Of a DNA stretch of 64,000 bases, positions 7,985 through 15,640 are shown piece after piece. Both the position numbers and the translations under genes were made by a program. This DNA is from Rhizobium sp. BT03 (lineage in GTDB: Bacteria; Pseudomonadota; Alphaproteobacteria; Rhizobiales; Rhizobiaceae), in assembly GCF_030053155.1 (NCBI RefSeq), contig NZ_CP125641.1, positions 62,001-126,000 of the forward strand, written 5' to 3'. Below the pieces are notes generated by a model that had not been told where the DNA came from, searched no databases, and was given only the letters and a program-made list of their open reading frames with translations. Every line of letters begins with the position of its first letter. Position 1 is the first letter of the stretch.

Positions 7985-9227
7985 GAGCGCGCATCCGGTC
8001 GATGTACCAGCTGGCGAACTTGTCGAGGTTCGTCTCGGAAAAGCGGGAATAGGGGCCTGGCTGATAGGCGGGATCGAGAGCGCCGGCATGGGAACGGGCG
8101 ACGAGATCGGCGTCCTGATCCGTCGTGGCGACCCAGACATCCGTCAGCTTGTCGATGTCGTAATCAACCCCTTCGACGGCGTCCTTGTGCACCAGCCACT
8201 TGGTTCTCACCAGCGTCTTGCCGGCCGACAGCGGGATGACGGTTGCCACGACAGCATGGTCGCCCATGAAGTGGTTCCAGCTGTTATGACCCCAGAGATG
8301 CGTGTCGCCGAGATCCTTGCGGGTCATCTGGCCGAGGAGCTTGGAGGATGCGGCGGTGGCGTCGTGGGTCTGGGATTCGCCCGCACCTGATATAATCAGC
8401 CGCTGCGTGCGGAAGTTCGTGGCGCAGTCGGAAAGCTGCTCAACAGCAGCCGAAGGGAAACCGTCGGCCTCCCATGCCTGCGTGCGCTCCTCGTACATCC
8501 GGAAATGCTCCTCGGCCTGCTCACGATCCTCAGGGCTCAGCGTTTCCGGATCGAAGCCGAAGTCGAGATCGACGAAGGAGACGCAGAGTTCCGGGTGGTT
8601 GGCGGAGCAGTGATAGCACTCGCGATTGTTCTCCATCGTCAGCTTCCAGTTGCCGTCCTCGATGACGTCGGTCTGGTGGGCGATCTTGGCATTGCGGATA
8701 TCATAGGGAGCAAGGCGCTCGACCATCGCCTGTTCGAGTCCGGCAATGTCCTCGGGCGGATTGTCGGACAGGCAGACGTAGATCAGGCCGCCGATCGATT
8801 TGAAGGTGACGGGTTTCAGGCCGTGACAATCCTTGTCAAATTCCTTGCCCATATGGGGGGCGTAGCTGAGCTCGCCCGTGAGCTCATAGGTCCAGGTGTG
8901 ATAGGGACAGACGAGCTTCGAAACGATCGTCTTGCCCGGATTGAGAAGGCGAGAGCCGCGATGGCGGCAGACATTGTGCAGGACGCGGATTTCACCGTCG
9001 TCGTCGCGCAGCAGGATCAGGCTTGTCTTGCCGATATCGACGACCGTGGCGTCGCCGGGCTCCGGAACATCACAGTCGAGGCCGACGCAGATCCAGTGCT
9101 TGTGGAAGAAGACCTCGATATCCGCTTCGAATACGTCTTCGCGGATGTAGAGGCCGGCCGGCAGCGAGTGGCCTTCCGAGCGGGAGTCCAGCAGCGCCGA
9201 AATGGAAGAAGGAAGCCTGTTTAGCAT
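7974..9227 (-). CDS. Rieske non-heme iron oxygenase alpha subunit (GbcA/stachydrine demethylase-like)
   Basis: 417 residues. The Rieske 2Fe-2S ligands are Cys87-X-His89 and Cys107-X2-His110 (CRHRG and CPYHTW). The mononuclear iron site begins with NNRECYHCSANHPE (His206, His211), with an acidic ligand expected in the TTDQDAD region near residue 380. This subgroup (GbcA, Stc2, carnitine oxygenase) N-demethylates quaternary amines and releases formaldehyde. The sequence lines up with GbcA-like enzymes across the WLVHKDAVEGVDYD block, but I cannot separate glycine betaine from proline betaine specificity. ATG 9227 has AGAGG upstream. It is the first gene of a minus-strand operon with the reductase and the M24 gene, divergent from a LysR gene. 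Confidence 0.9.
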   Translation of the reverse strand: MLNRLPSSISALLDSRSEGHSLPAGLYIREDVFEADIEVFFHKHWICVGLDCDVPEPGDATVVDIGKTSLILLRDDDGEIRVLHNVCRHRGSRLLNPGKTIVSKLVCPYHTWTYELTGELSYAPHMGKEFDKDCHGLKPVTFKSIGGLIYVCLSDNPPEDIAGLEQAMVERLAPYDIRNAKIAHQTDVIEDGNWKLTMENNRECYHCSANHPELCVSFVDLDFGFDPETLSPEDREQAEEHFRMYEERTQAWEADGFPSAAVEQLSDCATNFRTQRLIISGAGESQTHDATAASSKLLGQMTRKDLGDTHLWGHNSWNHFMGDHAVVATVIPLSAGKTLVRTKWLVHKDAVEGVDYDIDKLTDVWVATTDQDADLVARSHAGALDPAYQPGPYSRFSETNLDKFASWYIDRMRAHGY

Positions 9228-9258
9228 GAGAACCTCTTATGCGAGAGTTTCCCTAGAT

Positions 9259-9273
9259 TGCACTTGCAGTGCA
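9259..9273. promoter_or_regulatory. Palindromic operator candidate between Rieske and LysR genes
   Basis: TGCACT-TGC-AGTGCA is a perfect 6-bp-arm palindrome in the 110-bp divergent promoter region. It lies 32 bases before the Rieske start and 65 bases before the LysR start, a position from which one regulator could control both genes. The protein that binds is not shown; the LysR product or the GlxA-type regulator are candidates. Confidence 0.45.
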
Positions 9274-9337
9274 GGGCTTTCAACGGCATAAAAAATCACG
9301 TTCGCATAATCTTTTCTCATGTGAAAAGGTCTCCAAG

Positions 9338-10225
9338 ATGCAATTTCGAAGACGGCTTCCATCACTGACGGCGCTGGTGACGCTGGAAGCGGTGCTGCGC
9401 AGGAAAAGCTTCACCCTGGCCGCGACCGAGCTCGGCGTCACCCAGGCGGCGGTCAGCAGGCAGATTGCGTTGCTGGAGGAGGAGTTCGGCCAGTCTCTGT
9501 TCGTGCGCAAGCACCGGGCGATCGAACCCACGGCGGCGTGCATCAGCCTTGGCGCGACACTGGCGAAGAGCTTTGCCGATATCGCCGAGAGTGTGGAAGC
9601 GCTCCAATCGCGCAGTCAGGACGTGGTGACGATCGGGGCGACCGTCGCATTCTCTTCCTTCTGGTTGCTGCCGCGGCTCGCCGAATTCCGCCGGGCAAAT
9701 CCCGGCATTCTGGTGCGGGTGATCTCACAAGACAGCCCGATCGCGCTCGACGGCGGAGAGGTCGATGTGGCGATCCGCTACGGTCTGCCGCCCTTCAGCG
9801 ATGGAACCGTCATCGCCTCGCGCGGCGACGTCATTTCCCCCGTCTGCTCTCCGGATTACCTCAGGCGTCGGGGAGATGGGCCGCTGGGCTCGGCCGACGA
9901 ATTCATCGAAACGGACGTCGTCGATCGGTCCTGGTACAACTGGTCGCAATGGGTTTCGCTGATTGGCGCCAATATCGAAGTCAAGCCATCGCTTCGGTTC
10001 AACCACTATACCGAAACCATCGCCGCCGCCCGCGCCGGGCAGGGGATCGCGCTGGGATGGCGCATGCTGGTCGGCACGTTTCTGGAGGACAGAACCCTGG
10101 TGCAGGCCGACAGCAGCGAGCTTGCCGCCGAAGGGCGTTACAATGTCATCGTGCCCGTCAAAGCCAAGCGAAGCAATACGCGCGATCTCGCCGCCGCCTG
10201 GCTGACGGCGTCATTGCACGGTTGA
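9338..10225 (+). CDS. LysR-family transcriptional regulator (GcvA-like)
   Basis: 295 residues. The N-terminal winged helix-turn-helix (about 8-66) contains FTLAATELGVTQAAVSRQI, and a LysR substrate-binding domain follows (about 90-290). The opening RRRLPSLTALVTLEAVLRRKSF is typical of the GcvA subgroup. ATG 9338 was chosen because the helix-turn-helix then starts near residue 15, as usual; an in-frame upstream start at 9269 would add 23 atypical residues. It is transcribed divergently from the Rieske operon, which LysR proteins commonly control. The ligand is unknown. Confidence 0.9.
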   Translation: MQFRRRLPSLTALVTLEAVLRRKSFTLAATELGVTQAAVSRQIALLEEEFGQSLFVRKHRAIEPTAACISLGATLAKSFADIAESVEALQSRSQDVVTIGATVAFSSFWLLPRLAEFRRANPGILVRVISQDSPIALDGGEVDVAIRYGLPPFSDGTVIASRGDVISPVCSPDYLRRRGDGPLGSADEFIETDVVDRSWYNWSQWVSLIGANIEVKPSLRFNHYTETIAAARAGQGIALGWRMLVGTFLEDRTLVQADSSELAAEGRYNVIVPVKAKRSNTRDLAAAWLTASLHG

Positions 10226-10240
10226 TCGAGAAGGCCAAAG

Positions 10241-11893
10241 CTACAAGCCCAACCCCGGAGTCGCCGTCCGGTGCACGCCCTTCGGAACAAAGGCGAAGCG
10301 ATCCGACAGGCCGACAAAATCGGCCGCCAGGTGGATGACGGAAAGCCACATTTCCGTTCCCTGCAAGCTCGGTTCGCCACCGTCGGCGAAGGGGAATCCT
10401 TCGCCATCCCGCCATCTATCCAGCGCTCGTGAAATGAGATTGCGGGCAATCGCCTCGCCATCGGCCCGCCTGTAATCGGTCTGCCGGGCAATCAGCAGCA
10501 ACGGATGGATCGTATCGAGCAGGTTGCAGGCATTGTATTTCTGAGCAACGAAGCCCTTGTGATTGCGGTAATTCAGGTGAACCGTTTCGAGCGAGGTATG
10601 CGGATGCGGGAGCGGCATGCCGAACTGCGCGTAGGTGCCGCGTGTCAGACGGTAAAAACCGTTCACCGGCTGGAGCCATCCTTCGAGCGCCGTCGGTTCG
10701 CCCCATAGGCCCGAGACTCTGTTGGCATTGCGGCTCAGCCACTCGAAGAGCGCCTGCCGTGGCCCTTTGATGCCGAAATACCTGGCGTTGAAATACATAG
10801 CGGTTCCGATGGCATCGATGACGCTTCCGGCGTGCCACGCGCGGCTCAACCAGGGCAGCGCGCTCAGCCATTGCTCCAGTTCCTGCGCATCGATCTGAAC
10901 CGCCTGGATCGGGTGTCGCGGCCTGGAGCCGAGCAGCTCGAGCGCATAGCCGACCGAAAGCACGTTGTAGAGTGCCTTCGGATCTTCTCTCAACGCCCGG
11001 TCCTGCCCATGCGAATGCGCCTCCGGAAAGAGGCCTGTCTCCCGATCCTGAAGACCCTGGAGTCGCTCGACGGTTTGCGCCGCATCGAGCCCGGGCGGCA
11101 GCTGATCGAAGCCGGCAGCGATCTCGATGGCGTCGCAGAGATGCCGGATCGCCGGCCGCCTGATCCCGTCCGCTTCCAGCGATTCATAGCCCTCGCGTGT
11201 TTTCCAGCGCGCAAGGATGTCAGGCCATTGTTCTTTCGCCTTCTGCCCGAGACTGGCCAGTCGATCTTCGATCTCTCCAATGCCGGATTTCCTGGCCGGT
11301 GCGCCCCGGCTCCGCAGCACCTTTGCCGGCACGCCGCCGGCAATCGCAAGCGCAGGAATATCTTGCGTGACCACCGCTCCGGCCGCAATGACGGCGCCGT
11401 TGCCGATCGTGACGCCATCGAGGATCACGCAATTGGCGCCGATCCAGACATCGTCGCCGATGACGATCCCGATGCTGACGACGCCCTGTCGATGGATGGG
11501 CCGGTCGGGATCGTCGAAGCCATGATTGAAGCCGACGATCGAGGCATGCGAGGCAATCCGGACCCCATTGCCGCACGTCACCTTGCCGGAAACGCAGGCA
11601 TAGGGATTGATCGAGCAATCGTCGCCGAGGATCACATCGCCCCGCACGAGCGCATGCCCCGCAATCCAGGACCGCTCGCCCATCGCCAGGCTCTCGGTGA
11701 AGATCGCCGCATTTTCGGCGATATAGGACGTCTCGGCCAATTCGGCGCCGCACGACCGTCGAAGCTCCGCTTTGCGGGCGAGGTGAGCGGGATGATGAAG
11801 GTCCGAGGCAATGCGTTCCCAGGGGAGATATTGAAGCCTGTGCGCTTCCCGTTGTTCGTTCGCCGATGCTGGCGAGCTGTTGGCCTGATCCAT
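10241..11893 (-). CDS. Hexapeptide acyltransferase fused to an alpha/alpha-toroid-like domain
   Basis: 550 residues. Residues about 52-195 form a left-handed beta-helix of hexapeptide repeats ([20 protein letters not shown], then [22 protein letters not shown]), as in maltose/CysE/NodL-type O- or N-acetyltransferases, with His124 (GFNHGF) a likely active-site base. Residues about 230-550 are alpha-helical with [22 protein letters not shown] and [13 protein letters not shown] blocks that resemble the alpha/alpha barrels of terpene cyclases, lanthipeptide cyclases or unsaturated glycoside hydrolases. That half is not assigned to a named family here. The gene converges with the LysR gene (15-base gap) and stands alone. 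Plausible roles are acetylation of a sugar, polysaccharide or lipid head group; the substrate is unknown. Confidence 0.8.
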   Translation of the reverse strand: MDQANSSPASANEQREAHRLQYLPWERIASDLHHPAHLARKAELRRSCGAELAETSYIAENAAIFTESLAMGERSWIAGHALVRGDVILGDDCSINPYACVSGKVTCGNGVRIASHASIVGFNHGFDDPDRPIHRQGVVSIGIVIGDDVWIGANCVILDGVTIGNGAVIAAGAVVTQDIPALAIAGGVPAKVLRSRGAPARKSGIGEIEDRLASLGQKAKEQWPDILARWKTREGYESLEADGIRRPAIRHLCDAIEIAAGFDQLPPGLDAAQTVERLQGLQDRETGLFPEAHSHGQDRALREDPKALYNVLSVGYALELLGSRPRHPIQAVQIDAQELEQWLSALPWLSRAWHAGSVIDAIGTAMYFNARYFGIKGPRQALFEWLSRNANRVSGLWGEPTALEGWLQPVNGFYRLTRGTYAQFGMPLPHPHTSLETVHLNYRNHKGFVAQKYNACNLLDTIHPLLLIARQTDYRRADGEAIARNLISRALDRWRDGEGFPFADGGEPSLQGTEMWLSVIHLAADFVGLSDRFAFVPKGVHRTATPGLGL

Positions 11894-12036
11894 CTTTTCC
11901 TCATTCCATATTTCGGCAGCAATGCGCTATAAACGGACATTGCCTCCATTGTAGAACGTTATTAGGCATACACAATTTCAATGTCCGCATGCCTTTTTGA
12001 GAATTCAATCATGTCCTGGACAGGTTACGAGTGCAT

Positions 12037-12729
12037 ATGAGTTTCGTCGTTTTTACACTGGTCGCGCTCGCCATTTGCGCCCTGCTGTTCATCGCCGCCA
12101 TAGCAATTGTCTTTCTCGGGCTGCGCCGTATCTGGCGGCGGACGCAGCCCAACCAATTCGTTCTAAGAAGCGTCATCATAGCTTGTGGTCTCGGGGCTAT
12201 TGCATTGCCCTACGTTGCCAACAAAGTTGGCGAGCGAAACTACGTTCTCGCACGTGTTCCCGAACCACTTGAAGTGGCTGAGATCGAATACCGCCTGGAA
12301 GAATCTTGGGGTGTCGGTTTCATGCCCGGAGACAACGAGACCGGTTTTGTTGTCTATCGGCTGACCAATGACAGCGCAGACTGGGCACGGAAACAGGGAA
12401 GCCAGCTAGGCGATATGCTTTCGGGAGCAAAGGGAACGTGGCATGAAACACCGGTCGACGACAGGAGCGACGAGACCGCGATAAGCCAATGGCACCCCTA
12501 CGACCGTGATCCGGAGATGATGGCAATGGAGCGTCTTCAGCGCCACCCTCCTACAATATATGAATACCTCGAAAAGTACGGTTTCATGATCTCGATCGAA
12601 AAAGATCGCGATCACGAAGCCGACCGGGCAATCCAGTCAGGTGGGTCGTTTTACTCCTACGGAAAGGGCGGCAGCGTCACGATCGTCGATCCGGCAAGGG
12701 GCAAAGTTTATTTCGCCTATGCTGGATGA
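12037..12729 (+). CDS. Hypothetical membrane-anchored protein
   Basis: About 230 residues. Two N-terminal hydrophobic segments (about 3-27 and 45-60) are followed by a soluble C-terminal domain of about 165 residues that should face the periplasm or cytoplasm depending on orientation. No family is recognised. An in-frame GTG at 12031 is an alternative start; no strong ribosome site is visible for either. Codon usage is less GC-rich than in the neighbours and the gene has no obvious operon partners, which is compatible with recent acquisition. It lies between the acyltransferase fusion and a decayed gene. Confidence 0.65.
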   Translation: MSFVVFTLVALAICALLFIAAIAIVFLGLRRIWRRTQPNQFVLRSVIIACGLGAIALPYVANKVGERNYVLARVPEPLEVAEIEYRLEESWGVGFMPGDNETGFVVYRLTNDSADWARKQGSQLGDMLSGAKGTWHETPVDDRSDETAISQWHPYDRDPEMMAMERLQRHPPTIYEYLEKYGFMISIEKDRDHEADRAIQSGGSFYSYGKGGSVTIVDPARGKVYFAYAG

Positions 12730-12768
12730 GCATCGATGGCCTGCCGCAATACTATGTACGTAAGTCTG

Positions 12769-13003
12769 TCAGAGCAGTTCGATGCGCACGGGAAATTCTC
12801 CCCGCACGAGCAGCGGCTCGAAACCAGAGTCGAAGCGGCCGCGCCGCATCAGTCCGTCCCAGGGGTGCTCGCCGTAGAAGAGGGCGAGGTTTCCCAAGGG
12901 CTTGAAGTAGGAAAATCGCCCGGCTGTTCGTTGCCGAAGAGGCCACCGCCTTCTTCCGTGAGTCGCGCGGCAGATGGGCGATCTTCTCGTTGTTCACCGG
13001 CAA
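12769..13003 (-). pseudogene. Decayed cyclophilin-like fold gene (N-terminally truncated, two frameshifts)
   Basis: Reading the minus strand, three frames supply consecutive pieces of one protein family: NNEKIAHLPR first (near 12960-13000), then LTEEGGGLFGNEQPGDF, then FKPLGNLALFYGEHPWDGL and RFDSGFEPLLVRGEFPVRIELL ending at a TGA at 12769-12771. This order matches the C-terminal half of the small cyclophilin-like fold proteins (pattern EKIA-LPR ... GNLA-FY ... GR-DSG ... V-IE), which are around 110-120 residues. The N-terminal half is missing because the remnant begins directly after the SDR stop codon. Family recognition is from memory of the consensus; the frame changes are seen in the sequence. 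Confidence 0.55.
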
Positions 13004-13750
13004 TTACCGAGCGCTGTCGATAGTGGCGCCGCCGTCGGGTGTAAGGCTGTAACCGGTGATGAACTGCGAATCTTTGCTGGCAAGGAACAGGACGACCGGG
13101 GCAATGTCGTCTTCCGGTGAGCCGAAACGCGCAAGCGCGTTCGCCGGCGGAGGAACGTTCTTTTCCGCGGCGCCCCAGGTGTCGGCGATCGGCAGAATGT
13201 TGTTCACGGTGATATTGTCGGCACCCCATTCGCGAGCCGCCGTGCGGGTCAGTGCGCGCACCGCCTCCTTGGCCATGTTGTAAGGACCATAACCAGCCAA
13301 GCCGATGGTGCCAGCCATGGAGCCGAAGTTGATGATCCGGCCTTCTCCGGCTTGCTTAAGGTGAGGATAGCAAGCCTGCATGAAACGCAGATATGCAATC
13401 GGTCCTGTGTCCAAGTTTCGTTGCAGTTGCTCGACGGAGAGGTCGATGACCGAAGACAAGACAGCAGCGCCGTCGAAAGCATTGTTTACGAGGATGTCGA
13501 TGCGGCCGTATGCAGAGATGACGGTATCCACCGCGGCGGTGATCTGATCGGCTTCACCGACGTCGCCGACGACACCGAGCGCGGTGCCGCCAGCGTCAAG
13601 AATGTCGGCAACCACGCGCTCTACGCCTTCGGAGGTTCGCGAAAGAACTGCGACCTTGGCGCCTTCAGCCGCAAAAAGCATTGCGGTGGCGCGGCCGATG
13701 CCACGGCTTGCGCCGGTGACGATGGCAACTTCTCCATTGAGTCTACCCAT
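13004..13750 (-). CDS. Short-chain dehydrogenase/reductase (SDR)
   Basis: 248 residues, the standard length for a classical SDR. The cofactor motif TGASRGIG is at 12-19, NNA at 89-91, catalytic Ser144 (INFGSMAG) and Tyr157-X3-Lys161 (YNMAK). It should reduce or oxidise a carbonyl/alcohol with NAD(P)H; the substrate is unknown. I chose ATG 13750 because GGAG sits 7 bases upstream; ATGs at 13756 and 13762 are possible. The gene follows the DoxX-like gene on the same strand after about 40 bases, and HxlR regulators often control SDR/quinone-reductase type genes in response to electrophiles. Beyond the stop lies the decayed cyclophilin-like gene. Confidence 0.9.
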   Translation of the reverse strand: MGRLNGEVAIVTGASRGIGRATAMLFAAEGAKVAVLSRTSEGVERVVADILDAGGTALGVVGDVGEADQITAAVDTVISAYGRIDILVNNAFDGAAVLSSVIDLSVEQLQRNLDTGPIAYLRFMQACYPHLKQAGEGRIINFGSMAGTIGLAGYGPYNMAKEAVRALTRTAAREWGADNITVNNILPIADTWGAAEKNVPPPANALARFGSPEDDIAPVVLFLASKDSQFITGYSLTPDGGATIDSAR

Positions 13751-13790
13751 GTACATCTCCATTCGATAGTGTTTGGGATTGATCGAGACG

Positions 13791-14186
13791 TCAGCGCGCG
13801 ACTGCGGCCTGAACGTAAGGGGAGGGAAGATCGCGTGCGTCGTTCTGCGTCATGAACGAGGCGACCAGTAGCGCCAGGCCAACCGCCGCCGGCAGAGCGC
13901 CGAGGGGTTTTCGAACGCCGATATGCGCCAGCCCCGACAGGAGCAGATGAAAGAAGATGCCGGCATAGGCGAGATCGCTGAGAGGCACGCTGACGCGCGC
14001 CAGGATCGCGATCGGGCGGAGAACCTTGATGGCGATCATGAGCGGAATGAGATAGGGAGCGTTAAATCCAAGGTCCGTCAGAGCCGCGCGAACCCAGTCT
14101 CTCTTTGTTGCATACAGGTAGGCCGAAGCAAGGTAGAGCGCGGATAGAAGTGTTGTGCTGATCCAGTATATGTAAAATTCAAGCAT
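13791..14186 (-). CDS. DoxX-like integral membrane protein
   Basis: 131 residues with four hydrophobic segments. The family-typical SDLAYAGIFFHLLLSGLAH block is near residues 69-87 and SFMTQN near 109-114. DoxX-like proteins are small four-helix membrane proteins linked to redox or thiol stress in several bacteria, but a molecular activity is not established for this branch. ATG 14186 follows AGGGATAAGCTT. It precedes the SDR gene on the same strand and is divergent from the HxlR regulator, suggesting a regulated two-gene stress operon. Confidence 0.85.
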   Translation of the reverse strand: MLEFYIYWISTTLLSALYLASAYLYATKRDWVRAALTDLGFNAPYLIPLMIAIKVLRPIAILARVSVPLSDLAYAGIFFHLLLSGLAHIGVRKPLGALPAAVGLALLVASFMTQNDARDLPSPYVQAAVAR

Positions 14187-14315
14187 AAGCTTATCCCTGT
14201 CGCTGCCGGCGCAGCAACATTCCTCTCATCTATTCTGTCGTTTGCCATGTTGAGAGCGCTATTTCGCTGCGCCCTCTGATGCACGGATGGAAAATGTCGT
14301 CTAAGGTTTAATTTT

Positions 14316-14337
14316 GCAAGTAGGATGATTTACTTGC
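14316..14337. promoter_or_regulatory. Inverted repeat, probable HxlR operator
   Basis: GCAAGTA (14316-14322) and TACTTGC (14331-14337) form perfect 7-bp arms around an 8-base spacer, ending 7 bases before the HxlR start. HxlR/YodB-type regulators bind sites built from TACTT/AAGTA half-sites, so autoregulation and control of the divergent DoxX/SDR pair are plausible. Confidence 0.55.
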
Positions 14338-14344
14338 TGTTAGT

Positions 14345-14725
14345 ATGGAAAAGCAGACTATGGGCGAAGAAGACATCAATATGCATGAAGAGATGCGGCG
14401 AGCCTTCGCGTTGCTTTCCGGCAAATGGAAGCTGGAAATCATGTGGCTGCTCAATCAGCGGGTCTATCGGTTCGGCGAATTGAGAAAGGCTATTCCCGGC
14501 ATCACCCAACACATGCTGACGGCGCAACTTCGCGAACTCGAAGCGGACGGTTTGGTATCCCGCACTATCTTTGCGGAGGTTCCTCCGCGCGTCGAATATG
14601 AGATCACGCAAAAAGCGCGGGGCCTCGGCCCCACGATGGAAGCTTTGACGGCATGGTGGAACGAGTACGGCAAAAGCGTGCCGGTGAAGCCGAGCGCACG
14701 CGGCCGGAAAGCGAGAGATCGCTGA
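14345..14725 (+). CDS. HxlR-family transcriptional regulator
   Basis: 126 residues. The winged helix core contains LLSGKWKLEIMWLL, RFGELRKAIPGITQHMLTAQLRELEADGLV and the wing VEYEIT, the diagnostic HxlR sequence. Many HxlR proteins sense quinones or aldehydes through an N-terminal cysteine; this protein contains no cysteine, so a direct ligand or another sensing mode is implied. ATG 14345 is used, with in-frame ATGs at 14360 and 14381 as alternatives since none has a clear ribosome site. It is transcribed away from the DoxX/SDR operon and has a HxlR-like inverted repeat just upstream. It converges with putR, 12 bases apart. Confidence 0.92.
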   Translation: MEKQTMGEEDINMHEEMRRAFALLSGKWKLEIMWLLNQRVYRFGELRKAIPGITQHMLTAQLRELEADGLVSRTIFAEVPPRVEYEITQKARGLGPTMEALTAWWNEYGKSVPVKPSARGRKARDR

Positions 14726-14737
14726 ACTGCTTCACAT

Positions 14738-15232
14738 TCACGAAAGACTCGACCCGAACTTGTCCCAGCCTTCCTTGATCGTCTCCATCGCCACATTGGT
14801 CGAGGTGTTGGCAACATGGGGCAGCGTCGAGATGCGCTCGCCCAGCACGCGGCGGTAGCGGCCGATGTCGCGGGTGCGGATCTTGAGGAGGTAGTCGAAC
14901 CGGCCGGCGATCATGTGGCACTCTTCGACTTCCCGGATCTTCTTGATGGCCTCGTTGAAGCTCTTCAGCGCATCCTCGCGGGTGTCGGAAAGCTTCACCT
15001 CGACGAAGGCGATGTGGTCGAGCTGCATTTTCGACGGATTGAGGACGGCTTTGAAGCCTTCGATATAGCCGTCGCTGATCAACCGCTTGAAGCGAATCTG
15101 GCATGGTGTCTTGGAAAGCCCGACGCGCGCGGCGAGATCGGTGATCGACAGCCTGCCGTCCTCGGCGAGCGCGGCGAGGATCTTTCTGTCGAATTGGTCC
15201 AATTCACTAAAGATGTCGGTTTCCGTGGCCAT
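14738..15232 (-). CDS. putR: Lrp/AsnC-family regulator of proline utilisation
   Basis: 164 residues, the standard Lrp/AsnC size. An N-terminal helix-turn-helix (about 20-60, with LSITDLAARVGLSKTPCQIRFKRL beginning near residue 30) is followed by a RAM ligand-binding domain containing HMIAGRFDYLLKIRT. In Rhizobium and Agrobacterium an Lrp-type PutR transcribed divergently from putA activates putA in response to proline. The same arrangement is present here, so the assignment rests on family plus position. ATG 15232 was chosen because an upstream extension to 15361 has no Lrp similarity. Confidence 0.9.
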   Translation of the reverse strand: MATETDIFSELDQFDRKILAALAEDGRLSITDLAARVGLSKTPCQIRFKRLISDGYIEGFKAVLNPSKMQLDHIAFVEVKLSDTREDALKSFNEAIKKIREVEECHMIAGRFDYLLKIRTRDIGRYRRVLGERISTLPHVANTSTNVAMETIKEGWDKFGSSLS

Positions 15233-15268
15233 TTGAACTATCGATGCTCTGTTTATAAGTTCATACAG

Positions 15269-15290
15269 CTTGAAAACGGTTGAAATCAAG
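15269..15290. promoter_or_regulatory. Possible PutR-binding inverted repeat
   Basis: CTTGA (15269-15273) and TCAAG (15286-15290) form short inverted arms in AT-rich DNA 37 bases upstream of putR, in the putR-putA interval. Lrp-type sites are degenerate and AT-rich, so this is only suggestive. Apart from the small gene at 15405-15587, I see no other clear structure in the 408-base interval 15233-15640. Confidence 0.3.
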
Positions 15291-15404
15291 TGAGATCGCG
15301 ATTCGCGACTGTGGTAGATTGTGCATCGGCAATCGGAGGAAGGGCGCAGCCGCTCGGGCATTGCCGGAATAGGTGGCTGCGACGCTTGAAAAGGGAGATC
15401 ATGG

Positions 15405-15587
15405 ATGCATGAGAGAAAAGCGGATGGCGATCAAAAACCGGATCTGCTCGCTCACTATCGGCCGGTGGCGATAAGAGCGGTCGCAGCCGCATTCACCCTC
15501 AAGCGCGACAAGCCCAATGCGCGCCCGCTTCGCGAGACGGAATATTCCGGCCCGAATTTTTACGGACGATGGCACCTGGGACGATGA
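15405..15587 (+). CDS. Possible 60-codon leader gene upstream of putA
   Basis: A small open frame with a textbook ribosome site, AAGGGAG at 15391-15397, 7 bases before ATG 15405. It encodes 60 basic residues with a short alanine-rich stretch (AIRAVAAAF) and a C terminus containing YSGPNFYGRWHLG. It ends 53 bases before the putA start. A three-codon frame (ATG at 15401) overlaps its start. It could be a real small protein, a regulatory leader peptide, or a chance frame. The ribosome site and non-random protein composition favour coding; no family is recognised. Confidence 0.42.
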   Translation: MHERKADGDQKPDLLAHYRPVAIRAVAAAFTLKRDKPNARPLRETEYSGPNFYGRWHLGR

Positions 15588-15640
15588 GCCCGGTGTTCCA
15601 TTTATCCGTTAGACGAAACATTCACTGATCAGGGACTCCC

